A DNA stretch of 19,885 nucleotides from JAAFHS01 sp031396505 (GCA_031396505.1 JANNKX010000076.1:1-19885), one strand, 5' to 3'; counted from the first letter of the stretch, positions 7,781-14,653 are shown. Numbers and translations: made by a program. The notes: generated by a model from the sequence alone, not told the origin.

Positions 7781-8173
7781 ATGGAAAAGATCGTCAAATC
7801 GGACGCCGAATGGCAGGCGCAATTGTCCGACCTTGCCTACAAGGTCACGCGCAAACACGGCACGGAGCGCGCCTTTACCAACGACGATTTTCCAAAGTCT
7901 TCGGGCACCTATCGCTGCATCTGCTGTGACGCACCGGTCTTTGACGCATCAACCAAATTTGACAGCGGTACCGGCTGGCCCAGTTTCTGGGCACCGCTTG
8001 ATGCCGAAATGGTGGGCGAATCCATCGACCGCAGCTGGTTTGCCACCCGCACCGAGGTGCATTGCAACCGCTGTGATGCACATCTGGGCCATGTCTTTCC
8101 GGATGGCCCCGCGCCCACCGGGCTGCGCTATTGCATCAATGGCGTGGCCCTGACGTTTGACGCCGAGACCTGA
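7781..8173 (+). CDS. msrB: Peptide-methionine (R)-S-oxide reductase MsrB
   Basis: Repairs oxidised proteins by reducing the R epimer of methionine sulfoxide; cytoplasmic, since no signal peptide is seen. The 130 residues show both zinc pairs (Cys46/Cys49 and Cys95/Cys98), GWPSFW (65-70), HLGHVFPDGP and the catalytic Cys118 in RYCINGVAL. Residue 64 in SGTGWPSF is Thr where many relatives have the resolving Cys, so reduction of the sulfenic intermediate may use another thiol or thioredoxin directly. ATG 7781 has GGAAGGA about 7 nt upstream. It is divergent from olsB and convergent with bamE, with 26 bp between the two stops, so probably a single-gene unit. No MsrA gene is nearby. Confidence 0.96.
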   Translation: MEKIVKSDAEWQAQLSDLAYKVTRKHGTERAFTNDDFPKSSGTYRCICCDAPVFDASTKFDSGTGWPSFWAPLDAEMVGESIDRSWFATRTEVHCNRCDAHLGHVFPDGPAPTGLRYCINGVALTFDAET

Positions 8174-8199
8174 CAGCCCGCCCGCAACTTTCCGCGCCG

Positions 8200-8658
8200 C
8201 TACTGATCCAGGATCTGGTCGGCGCGCAAGGTGCCAAGGTTGCCCAGCAGTTGCTTGATCAGGCTGACGCCACGGATGTTCGTTTCGGTGACGCGGCGTG
8301 ACAAGGTCACAACCTGCCCATCCTCCAGACCGAAGCGTTCAACATTGGCCACTGTGCCATCTTCGGCAAAGCTGATCGCCACAACCTGCCGGTCGATCTC
8401 GCGCGTCGCGCGCGGACCAAAGGTGCGAAAGCGGCTTTGCACATAGTACCATCCGACATCGTCCAGCAGGCCCGATGCCGTGGGCCGCCCCACCTTATCG
8501 GCCACCGTATCGCGCGTGTCGCTGCCCACGGCGAGCAGCGCCAATTCATCCTCGGTTGGCACATAGCCGTGATTGCGCAGGATTGGCGTGCAGGCGACCG
8601 CCAACGCCACAAGCAGTCCTGCCATGGCCCATTTGACTGGCCGTGCCCATATGGTCAT
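8200..8658 (-). CDS. bamE: Outer membrane assembly lipoprotein BamE (SmpA/OmlA family)
   Basis: Small lipoprotein of the BAM complex that inserts beta-barrel proteins in the outer membrane. The 152-residue product has a lipoprotein signal (residues 1-22) with lipobox LAVAC and Cys23 as the lipidated residue. A SmpA/OmlA domain follows: LLAVGSDTRDTVADKVGRPTA, then WYYVQSRFRTFG, then VVAISFAEDGTVANVERFG. The C-terminal tail LIKQLLGNLGTLRAD matches alphaproteobacterial BamE proteins. The start ATG 8658 is at the right distance from the hydrophobic core. It is divergent from yceD across a 167 bp gap, an arrangement I recall as common in Rhodobacterales. Identity is well supported by lipobox plus domain pattern. 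Confidence 0.9.
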   Translation of the reverse strand: MTIWARPVKWAMAGLLVALAVACTPILRNHGYVPTEDELALLAVGSDTRDTVADKVGRPTASGLLDDVGWYYVQSRFRTFGPRATREIDRQVVAISFAEDGTVANVERFGLEDGQVVTLSRRVTETNIRGVSLIKQLLGNLGTLRADQILDQ

Positions 8659-8708
8659 GCGATCCTACCCCGCCCACATCCGTTTTTCGCGGCCACTCCG
8701 CGCACCGC

Positions 8709-8737
8709 TTGTCAAGCTGCCCCAACCACCGTATCGC
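8709..8737 (+). promoter_or_regulatory. Possible promoter of the yceD-rpmF-plsX-fabH run
   Basis: TTGTCA (8709-8714), five of six bases of the sigma-70 -35 consensus, is followed after exactly 17 bp by TATCGC (8732-8737), a weaker -10. It lies about 90 bp before the yceD start in the bamE/yceD divergent gap. Confidence 0.4.
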
Positions 8738-8825
8738 AACGGCATCAGAACGCCCCTTCCGCCTTGGGATACAGAATGATGTGCCCCGGATCAAGGAAGG
8801 AACGTGCCCCTGACAGGAGGACATG

Positions 8826-9365
8826 ATGACCGATCCGTTGACCCTGCCTTTCACTGTCCGCGCGCTGTCACCGAAAAAACCGACACGGTTCGATCTGGCA
8901 CCCGATGCCGCCACCCGCGCGGCGATGGCCGTGGCCTTGGATATCACGGCCGTGCGCGCGTTTCAGTTCAAAGGCGAATTGCGCCCCATCGGGCGGCGCG
9001 ACGTTCAACTGGACGCCGTACTGACCGCACGCATTGAACAGCCCTGCGGCATCACCCTTGCCCCCGTCATCACCGATATCCGCGAAACCGTTGTGCGGCG
9101 CTATCTGGCAGACTGGGTGGCCCCCGAAGGCACCGAGGTTGAAATGCCCGAGGATGATACGACAGAACCCCTGCCCGATGTCGTCGATGTGGGCATTGTG
9201 GCCCTTGAGGCGCTGGCGCTGGGGCTGCCACCCTATCCGCGCGCGCCGGGGGCGATGCTTGGGCAAACGGCGTTTCAGGAACCGGGCGTGGCCCCGTTGC
9301 AGGACGCCGATCTGAAACCCTTTGCCGGGCTTGCGGCACTCAAGGACAAGATGGAAAAACCCTAA
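8826..9365 (+). CDS. yceD: YceD family protein (DUF177), rRNA/L32-linked
   Basis: Conserved protein nearly always encoded just before rpmF; homologues have been linked to 23S rRNA accumulation, but the mechanism is unclear. The 179-residue product shows the DUF177 layout: an N-terminal beta segment, a central region RDVQLDAVLTARIEQPCGITLAPV with the usual single Cys in place of a CxxC pair, then an acidic loop (EGTEVEMPEDDTTEPLP). A conserved DVVDVGIVALEALALGLPPYPRAPGA-type segment and a C-terminal LAALKDK helix complete it. ATG 8826 is preferred over ATG 8823 because AGGAGG at 8815-8820 then has a 5 nt spacer. rpmF follows after 165 bp, long enough for a separate promoter. Confidence 0.9.
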   Translation: MTDPLTLPFTVRALSPKKPTRFDLAPDAATRAAMAVALDITAVRAFQFKGELRPIGRRDVQLDAVLTARIEQPCGITLAPVITDIRETVVRRYLADWVAPEGTEVEMPEDDTTEPLPDVVDVGIVALEALALGLPPYPRAPGAMLGQTAFQEPGVAPLQDADLKPFAGLAALKDKMEKP

Positions 9366-9530
9366 GCCACACCCGTTCGTGCGCACGCAAAGAAGGGGGT
9401 TGCGCTTGGCCGGAATAACAGTATGTTTCGCGCCTTATCAAGACCGCCGAGTGATGCCTGCGTGCGTCCGTAAGCGGTTGTTATGCAAACAAAATCAGGG
9501 GCATGTCCCCACCCAGACCGAGGTTGAGAC

Positions 9531-9737
9531 ATGGCTGTCCCACAGAACCGCACGACCAAATCACGTCGTAACATGCGCCGTTCGCATGACGCATTGGTTG
9601 CTGCAAACCCCAACGAATGCGGAAACTGCGGCGAGTTGAAGCGTCCGCACCACGTCTGCAGCGCTTGCGGTCACTACGATTCGCGTGAAGTCGTGGCATC
9701 GGCACAAGAAGTCGATCTGGACGAAGACGCCGCGTAA
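9531..9737 (+). CDS. rpmF: 50S ribosomal protein L32
   Basis: Structural protein of the large ribosomal subunit, 68 residues. The N-terminus MAVPQNRTTKSRRNMRRSHD is the standard L32 start, and four cysteines (Cys30/Cys33 and Cys43/Cys46, in CGNCGE and VCSACGHYD) form the zinc-binding form of L32. The acidic tail VDLDEDAA is typical of alphaproteobacteria. ATG 9531 is fixed by the conserved MAVP start. It stands 23 bp before plsX, the classical rpmF-plsX pairing that ties ribosome production to phospholipid synthesis. The zinc (C+) form is usually the zinc-replete version; no zinc-free paralogue is visible in this window. Confidence 0.98.
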   Translation: MAVPQNRTTKSRRNMRRSHDALVAANPNECGNCGELKRPHHVCSACGHYDSREVVASAQEVDLDEDAA

Positions 9738-9760
9738 GTGGCGCTGCGCGCGGGTTCGGA

Positions 9761-10869
9761 ATGGTAAGCGGCGATCAGGCCCCCACGACCGGACATGCCG
9801 CGCGCATTGTCATTTCCGTTGATGCAATGGGTGGCGATCAAGGCCCCGCAGCGGTTGTTGCGGGGCTTGCTGATTCTGCGGCCCGTCTGGATGACGCCGA
9901 CTTTATTCTGCACGGCGACGAGGCGGTTTTGCGCCCCTTGCTGGCGCGCATGCCCGGACTGGCGGGCCGCGTTGATCTGCGCCACGCGCCGCGCACCGTC
10001 ACCATGTCGGACAAGCCCAGCCAGGTGATGCGCCATGGCGCAGGCACGTCGATGTGGGGCACGATCGACAGCGTCAAGGACGGCGAGGCGACGGTTGCGG
10101 TGTCCTGTGGCAATACCGGCGCGCTGATGGCCGTCAGCATGATCCGGCTGCGCAAACTGCCCGGCGTGAACCGCCCCGCGATTGCTTGCCTGTGGCCCAG
10201 CCGCAATCCCGGCGGGTTCAACCTGATGCTGGACGTGGGTGCCGACATCAAGGCAGAGGCGGAAGATCTGGTGCAATATGCAATCATGGGGGCGGCTTAT
10301 GCCCGTAACGGGCTGAACCTTGCGCGGCCGCGCATCGGTTTGCTGAATGTCGGCACCGAAGAGCATAAAGGCCGGGCCGAATTGAAAGAGGCGCATGATA
10401 CGATGGCGCAGGCCGCCGTATCGGGCGCGTTTGACTATGTGGGCTTTGTCGAAGGTGGCGATCTGCCGTCCGACCGCGTTGACGTGATCGTGACCGATGG
10501 CTTTACGGGCAACATCGCGCTGAAAACCGGCGAAGGCACGGCAAGCTGATTTCCGATTTCCTGCGCGAGGCGTTCAACGCGGGCCTGATGTCGAAATTCG
10601 CAGCCCTGCTGGCGATGAATTCCCTCAAACGGTTGCAGCGCCGCATCGATCCGCGTCGCCAGAACGGTGGCGTGTTTCTGGGGCTGAACGGCACGGTCGT
10701 CAAATCGCACGGGTCGGCGGATGCAACGGGTGTGGCTGCGGCAATCACCCTTGCCTACCGGCTTGCGCAATCGGGCTTTCAGGCCGGCCTTGCGGCGCAA
10801 CTTGCACAGACCGCCCGCACGGGGCAGGATGATGCCCAGACGACGGCAAAGGACGGAACCTTCGAATGA
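9761..10869 (+). pseudogene. plsX: Phosphate acyltransferase PlsX, frameshifted near residue 260
   Basis: PlsX turns acyl-ACP into acyl-phosphate, the donor for PlsY in phosphatidic acid synthesis. From ATG 9761 the frame shows the family pattern: VISVDAMGGDQGP, SCGNTGALMAVSM, ACLWPS, LLNVGTEEHKGR, and VTDGFTGNIALKTGEGTA. It then reaches a stop at 10547-10549. The missing part continues in another frame from about 10543: KLISDFLREAFNAGL, then GGVFLGLNGTVVKSHGSAD, ending at the TGA 10867-10869. One base is missing between 10540 and 10543, most simply a C from GCC AAG. The restored protein is 369 residues, a normal length. The second half is well conserved, which argues against old decay. Because plsX is normally essential where PlsB is absent, a sequencing error is likely, but the base sequence as given is broken. 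Confidence 0.93.
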
Positions 10870-11837
10870 CGAGACGCGCCGTGGTCATGGGTGTGGGGCA
10901 CTACCTGCCCGCGCGCGTTGTCGAAAACGCGGAATTTGCCGACAAGATCGATACATCCGATGAATGGATCCGGTCGCGATCAGGCATTGAACGGCGCCAT
11001 TTCGCGGCCGCGGGGGAACTGACCTCGGACCTTGCGACCAGGGCCGCCAAGGCCGCCCTTGCGGATGCGGGGATAGATGCGGCTGCCCTTGATGCAATCA
11101 TCGTGGCGACATCGACCCCTGATCTGACGTTTCCGTCGGTGGCGACGATGGTGCAGGCCAATCTCGGCATGACACAGGGTTTTGCCTTTGACGTGCAGGC
11201 GGTTTGCGCGGGGTTTGTCTATGCGCTGACCACGGCGAACGCGCTGATTGCCGCTGGGCAGGCGACGCGCATTCTGGTGATCGGGGCCGAAACCTTCAGC
11301 CGCCTGATGGATTGGGATGACCGCGCCACATCGGTTCTGTTCGGGGACGGCGCGGGTGCGCTTGTGCTGGAGGCACAGACGGGTACAGGCGATGTTACCG
11401 ACCGTGGAATTCTGGCAGCCGACCTGAACAGCGACGGGCGGTTTCAGGATCTGCTTTATGTTGATGGCGGCACGTCCACCGGCACGACCGGGCATTTGCG
11501 GATGCAGGGCAAGGAAGTGTTCCGCCATGCCATTGAAAAGCTGGCCGAAACGGCGCACAGGTCGCTGGAAAAGGCGGGGCTTACCGCCGATGACGTCAAC
11601 TGGATCGTGCCGCATCAGGCCAACCTGCGCATCATCACGGGCACCGCGCACAAGATGGGTGTTTCGATGGACCGCGTGGTCGTGACCGTGCAGGATCACG
11701 GCAATACATCGGCGGCATCGATTCCCCTTGCGCTGTCCGTCGGCGTGGCCCGTGGGCAGATCAAACCCGGCGATCTGATCGTGACCGAGGCGATTGGCGG
11801 CGGTTTGGCCTGGGGATCGGTCGTTCTGCGCTGGTAA
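10866..11837 (+). CDS. fabH: Beta-ketoacyl-ACP synthase III
   Basis: Starts fatty acid synthesis by condensing acetyl-CoA with malonyl-ACP; cytoplasmic thiolase-fold enzyme. The 323-residue product has the Cys-His-Asn triad: Cys114 in VQAVCAGF, His250 in IVPHQAN and Asn280 in DHGNTSAAS. It also shows the end motif GGGLAWGSVVLRW and the early DTSDEWIRSRSGIERRH segment (residues 29-45). ATG 10866 overlaps the plsX stop (ATGA), implying translational coupling; if plsX is truly broken, ribosomes would stop about 320 bp earlier and fabH translation could fall. It is the last gene of the yceD-rpmF-plsX-fabH run; a weak hairpin and the ihfA promoter follow. Confidence 0.98.
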   Translation: MTRRAVVMGVGHYLPARVVENAEFADKIDTSDEWIRSRSGIERRHFAAAGELTSDLATRAAKAALADAGIDAAALDAIIVATSTPDLTFPSVATMVQANLGMTQGFAFDVQAVCAGFVYALTTANALIAAGQATRILVIGAETFSRLMDWDDRATSVLFGDGAGALVLEAQTGTGDVTDRGILAADLNSDGRFQDLLYVDGGTSTGTTGHLRMQGKEVFRHAIEKLAETAHRSLEKAGLTADDVNWIVPHQANLRIITGTAHKMGVSMDRVVVTVQDHGNTSAASIPLALSVGVARGQIKPGDLIVTEAIGGGLAWGSVVLRW

Positions 11838-11847
11838 ATCGCGCAAC

Positions 11848-11863
11848 ATCGGCAAAACCCGAT
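11848..11863 (+). terminator. Weak hairpin after fabH
   Basis: ATCGG (11848-11852) and CCGAT (11859-11863) form a 5 bp stem with a 6 nt loop, starting 11 bp after the fabH stop and followed by ATTTG. This is too weak to be a convincing terminator, so some read-through into ihfA is expected. Confidence 0.25.
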
Positions 11864-11865
11864 AT

Positions 11866-11894
11866 TTGAAGATAACCCCCCAAGTCATTGTTAT
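11866..11894 (+). promoter_or_regulatory. Likely ihfA promoter
   Basis: TTGAAG (11866-11871) and TGTTAT (11889-11894) are separated by exactly 17 bp, about 50 bp before the ihfA start, in a locally AT-rich stretch of an otherwise GC-rich region. The TTGA core of the -35 is good, the -10 moderate. Confidence 0.45.
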
Positions 11895-11899
11895 TGACT
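11883..11899. promoter_or_regulatory. Inverted repeat over the ihfA -10 region
   Basis: AGTCA (11883-11887) and TGACT (11895-11899) are perfect inverted arms separated by 7 bp, covering the proposed -10 hexamer. A dimeric regulator bound here would block the promoter. The neighbouring MerR-type gene is a candidate, but MerR sites normally sit between -35 and -10, so the pairing is speculative. Confidence 0.3.
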
Positions 11900-11945
11900 C
11901 GGAAAACCACCCGGCGCAAAGTTTCATCAAAACCCGGGGGGGAAG

Positions 11946-12248
11946 ATGAGCGAAAAGACTTTGACACGGATGGACCTTTCTGAGGCGGTTTTCCGCGAAG
12001 TGGGCCTGAGCCGGAATGAATCGTCGCAGCTTGTGGAAAGCGTGCTGCAGCATATGTCCAACGCATTGGCGGGGGGGGAGGCTGTGAAAATCTCGTCCTT
12101 CGGCACGTTTTCGGTGCGCGCCAAAACCGCGCGCGTCGGGCGCAATCCCAAAACCGGGGATGAGGTGCCGATCAGCCCGCGCACTGTGCTGACCTTCCGT
12201 CCGTCGCATTTGATGAAAGACCGCGTGGCCGCTGGCAAGAAACGCTAG
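11946..12248 (+). CDS. ihfA: Integration host factor subunit alpha
   Basis: DNA-bending protein that forms a heterodimer with IhfB and shapes promoters, recombination and replication complexes. The 100-residue product follows the HU/IHF pattern: TLTRMDLSEAVFREVGLSRNE helices at the N-terminus, the signature VKISSFGTFSVRAKTARVGRNPKTG, with the intercalating proline in RNPKTG, and the end TVLTFRPSHLMKDRV. The start MSEKTLTRMDL, with an additional stretch before the first helix, favours alpha over beta. ATG 11946 has a strong GGGGGGAAG purine tract just upstream. The MerR gene follows 8 bp after the stop, a layout common in alphaproteobacteria. Confidence 0.96.
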   Translation: MSEKTLTRMDLSEAVFREVGLSRNESSQLVESVLQHMSNALAGGEAVKISSFGTFSVRAKTARVGRNPKTGDEVPISPRTVLTFRPSHLMKDRVAAGKKR

Positions 12249-12256
12249 GGGCCCTG

Positions 12257-12937
12257 ATGGAGAAATCAGCCGACGCCTTCCGCACCATCAGCGAAGTGGC
12301 CGATCATCTGGACACGCCCGCGCATGTGCTGCGGTTCTGGGAAAGCCGGTTTCCACAGATCAAGCCGGTAAAACGCGCGGGCGGGCGGCGCTATTACCGG
12401 CCCAGCGATGTGGCCCTGCTGGAAGGCATCAAGCGGCTGCTGCATGCGGACGGCATGACCATTCGCGGTGTCCAGAAAGTGCTGCGTGAACATGGAGTGC
12501 GACATGTGGCCGGGCTGACGGATGATCCATCCGACGAAGAGGTCGCACTGGAAGTGGCCCTAGCCGATATCGAAGTGGACAGGCCGCCGCCGCTGGATGC
12601 CCCCGCTGCAGAAGAGGCAACCGTCACCGTGTTGCAGGACGCCATGGCGCGCTTGCGGCCTGCACCTGTGCAGCCGGGCCTGTGGGATGGGGCGGTGTCT
12701 CCTTCGCGCGACGACCCGCCTGCGGGCATCTGGGACGTGACCCCTGCGCCCGCGACCGCCGCCCCGCCACCACCGCGTGATGCCGAATCCGTGTCAGTGC
12801 CCACCGGGCCGACGCTTGCCGCGCGTCTGCGTGCCGGTGCGACAGCCGTTGATCCGAACGCCTTGCGCGCGGTTGCCGCGCGTCTTGCGGCCCTGCGCGC
12901 ACGCGTCGCGCGCACCAGTCGCCCCGGCAGCCTGTAG
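12257..12937 (+). CDS. MerR-family transcriptional regulator
   Basis: DNA-binding regulator downstream of ihfA, 226 residues. Residues 8-80 form the winged helix-turn-helix: FRTISEVADHLDTPAHVLRFWESRFPQIKP, then GGRRYYRPSDVALLEGIKRLL and IRGVQKVLREHG. No effector domain with metal-binding cysteines is present; instead the C-terminal 130 residues are rich in Pro and Ala (APATAAPPPPRD) and look disordered, ending with an Ala/Arg helix. This ihfA-linked MerR type is known by position in proteobacteria, but its targets and ligand are not established. ATG 12257, with AGGGG upstream, lies 8 bp after the ihfA stop, so the two genes are almost surely co-transcribed. It should not be labelled mercury-responsive. 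Confidence 0.9.
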   Translation: MEKSADAFRTISEVADHLDTPAHVLRFWESRFPQIKPVKRAGGRRYYRPSDVALLEGIKRLLHADGMTIRGVQKVLREHGVRHVAGLTDDPSDEEVALEVALADIEVDRPPPLDAPAAEEATVTVLQDAMARLRPAPVQPGLWDGAVSPSRDDPPAGIWDVTPAPATAAPPPPRDAESVSVPTGPTLAARLRAGATAVDPNALRAVAARLAALRARVARTSRPGSL

Positions 12938-12961
12938 TCGGGCGGCGATGCACTTTCCTGC

Positions 12962-12989
12962 TTGCTCCGGCCCGGAAAACGGGTATGAA
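12962..12989 (+). promoter_or_regulatory. Possible tRNA-Pro promoter
   Basis: TTGCTC (12962-12967) and TATGAA (12984-12989) are spaced 16 bp, with the -10 element 10 bp before the mature 5' end of the tRNA. The position suits a tRNA promoter with a very short leader; the hexamers are only partial matches. Confidence 0.35.
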
Positions 12990-12999
12990 CGCGTCTGTT

Positions 13000-13077
13000 C
13001 GGGCCATAGCGCAGCCTGGTTAGCGCGTCCGTCTGGGGGGCGGGAGGTCGAGTGTTCGAATCACTCTGGCCCGACCA
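13000..13077 (+). tRNA. tRNA-Pro (anticodon GGG)
   Basis: A 78 nt cloverleaf can be folded by eye. The acceptor CGGGCCA pairs with TGGCCCG. The D stem is GCGC/GCGC with loop AGCCTGGTTA. The anticodon stem TCCGT/GCGGG carries the loop CTGGGGG, with anticodon GGG (reads CCC and CCU). A 5 nt variable region precedes the T stem GAGTG/CACTC, which has the standard TTCGAAT loop. The discriminator is A, followed by an encoded CCA end (13075-13077). All lengths are canonical, which makes the call firm. Confidence 0.97.
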
Positions 13078-13081
13078 TTGA

Positions 13082-13120
13082 AACCGCCCGTCGGGGGAAA
13101 CCCTGCGCGGGCGGTTCCAA
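13082..13120 (+). terminator. Strong hairpin following tRNA-Pro
   Basis: A 9 bp perfect stem (AACCGCCCG 13082-13090 with CGGGCGGTT 13108-13116) is topped by an inner stem GGG/CCC closed with a GAAA tetraloop (13094-13103), starting 4 nt after the tRNA CCA end. Only a short CCAATTT tail follows, so it may terminate imperfectly or act as a 3' processing/stability hairpin; it also separates the tRNA from dcd. Confidence 0.55.
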
Positions 13121-13158
13121 TTTCAGGCGGACTTCTGGCGAACTTCGGGGGGGATGAC

Positions 13159-14226
13159 ATGACCGGTGTGCTGCCAGACCAGACCTTGCGCGCGATGATT
13201 GCGGCGGGCACCATCGTGGCCCACCCTGCGATCATTCCCGAACAGATACAGCCCGCCAGCCTTGATCTGCGGCTTGGTACCGTGGCCTACCGCGTGCGCG
13301 CGTCGTTTCTGGCAGGGCACGGGCGGCGCGTGGCCGATCGTCTGGCCGCGTTCGAGATGCACCGCGTTGATCTGACATCCGGGGCCGTGCTGGAGAAGGG
13401 TTGCGTCTATGTGATCCCGTTGATGGAACGGCTGGCCCTGCCCCACGGCATCACGGCGGTCGCCAATGCCAAATCATCGACCGGGCGGTTGGATCTGCTG
13501 ACCCGCACGATCACCGATGGCGGGGCGGAATTCGACCGCATCCCCGAAGGATATACCGGGCCCTTGTATGCCGAGGTCTGCCCGCGCAGCTTTTCGGTGC
13601 TGGTGCGTGCGGGGCAACGGTTGAACCAGATCAGGTTCCGGCAGGGCCAAGCTGTGCTGGATGATGCGGCGCTGCACGCCCTGCATGCCGCCGATCCGCT
13701 GGTCACCGGGGATGCGCTGATTTCCGAAGGGTTGGGGTTTTCGGTCGATCTGCGCTTGCCCGGCGGGTTGCAGGGATACCGCGCCAAACCCCATGCGGGC
13801 GTGATCGATCTGGACCGGATCGCGCATTACCCGGCGGCAGACTTCTGGGAGGAAATCCGCACGGATCAGGGCCAGATCATTCTTGATCCGGGTGCGTTCT
13901 ATATTCTGGTCAGCCGTGAGGCGGTGACAATCCCGCCCGATTACGCCGCCGAAATGGCACCTTATCTGGCAATGGTGGGCGAATTCCGGGTGCATTACGC
14001 AGGGTTCTTCGACCCCGGTTTCGGGCATCGCGATGCGGGCGGCGTGGGGTCCCGCGGGGTGCTGGAGGTGCGCTGCCACGAGGCACCTTTCGTTCTGGAA
14101 CACGGACAGGTGGTGGGGCGGCTGGTGTATGAACGCATGGCGGCGCGGCCTGACGTGCTGTACGGCGCGGGGATCGCGTCGAATTATCAGGGGCAGGGAT
14201 TGAAGTTGGCCAAGCAGTTCGTCTGA
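13159..14226 (+). CDS. dcd: dCTP deaminase, double-length alphaproteobacterial form
   Basis: Deaminates dCTP to dUTP, feeding dTTP synthesis. At 355 residues it is nearly twice the E. coli enzyme (193) and carries two dUTPase-fold copies. In the first, QPASLDLRLG (31-40), KSSTGRLDLL (105-114) and EFDRIPEGYTGPLYAEV (124-140) correspond to the substrate-binding and catalytic segments. In the second, about 180-355, HYAGFFDPGFG and GSRGVLEVRCHEAPF repeat the pattern. ATG 13159 follows a GGGGGG purine tract; the frame is open back to 13078, but that part is the tRNA terminator. The tRNA lies upstream, and the convergent PACE gene ends 4 bp beyond the stop. A bifunctional dCTP deaminase/dUTPase activity is possible but not shown by the sequence. 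Confidence 0.93.
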   Translation: MTGVLPDQTLRAMIAAGTIVAHPAIIPEQIQPASLDLRLGTVAYRVRASFLAGHGRRVADRLAAFEMHRVDLTSGAVLEKGCVYVIPLMERLALPHGITAVANAKSSTGRLDLLTRTITDGGAEFDRIPEGYTGPLYAEVCPRSFSVLVRAGQRLNQIRFRQGQAVLDDAALHALHAADPLVTGDALISEGLGFSVDLRLPGGLQGYRAKPHAGVIDLDRIAHYPAADFWEEIRTDQGQIILDPGAFYILVSREAVTIPPDYAAEMAPYLAMVGEFRVHYAGFFDPGFGHRDAGGVGSRGVLEVRCHEAPFVLEHGQVVGRLVYERMAARPDVLYGAGIASNYQGQGLKLAKQFV

Positions 14227-14230
14227 TGGG

Positions 14231-14653
14231 TCACCTTACCGGTCGGGCCCAATCATAGGCCATGTGGAACAGATAGGCATAGATAAGGTAGACAAAGGTC
14301 AGCCCGATATCGAGCATGACAGCATCAACAAAGCTGTGTCCGCCCATGACCATCACCACCGGAACCGTCAGAATCATCAATGTGGCCTCCAGACTGCAGG
14401 CGTGCACAACGCGCCATGCCTGTGGCCGTTCACTCGCGGTGCGCTGTGCAATGCGCCATTCCACCACATCAAAGATCGCATTGTGGATCAATACCCAGAC
14501 CGTCGCCACAACCGATACCGCAACAATCAGCGTGATGCTTTCCTGCGCCCCGGCATCCGCTACAAGCGCATAAAGCGGGGCTGCGACCAGAATGCCACCA
14601 ATTTCGCAACTGACGGCCTGATAAACGCGTTCACGAAAATTGCGGATGCCCAT
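14231..14653 (-). CDS. PACE-family small efflux transporter (AceI-like)
   Basis: Small inner membrane exporter of the PACE family (two tandem bacterial transmembrane pair domains); relatives export chlorhexidine and other biocides, probably by proton exchange. With ATG 14653 the product has 140 residues and four membrane spans. Motifs in order: RVYQAVSCE with Glu17 at the position of the essential glutamate of AceI, WVLIHNAIFD (53-62), RVVHACSLE (81-89, the RxxHAxxFE type with Leu for Phe), and a final D...YLIYAYLFHMAYDW stretch. The frame is open further to 14743, which would add a hydrophobic stretch and break the four-helix plan, so the shorter start is preferred, though no clear Shine-Dalgarno supports it. 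It follows scpB on the same strand. The substrate cannot be told. Confidence 0.8.
   Translation of the reverse strand: MGIRNFRERVYQAVSCEIGGILVAAPLYALVADAGAQESITLIVAVSVVATVWVLIHNAIFDVVEWRIAQRTASERPQAWRVVHACSLEATLMILTVPVVMVMGGHSFVDAVMLDIGLTFVYLIYAYLFHMAYDWARPVR

Noticed and set aside
12971..12983. CCCG-GAAAA-CGGG hairpin upstream of tRNA-Pro, resembling the leader hairpin at 4894-4908
   Set aside because: It lies in the spacer of the likely tRNA promoter, has only a 4 bp stem, and no T-run; similarity to the other hairpin is short enough to be chance in GC-rich DNA.
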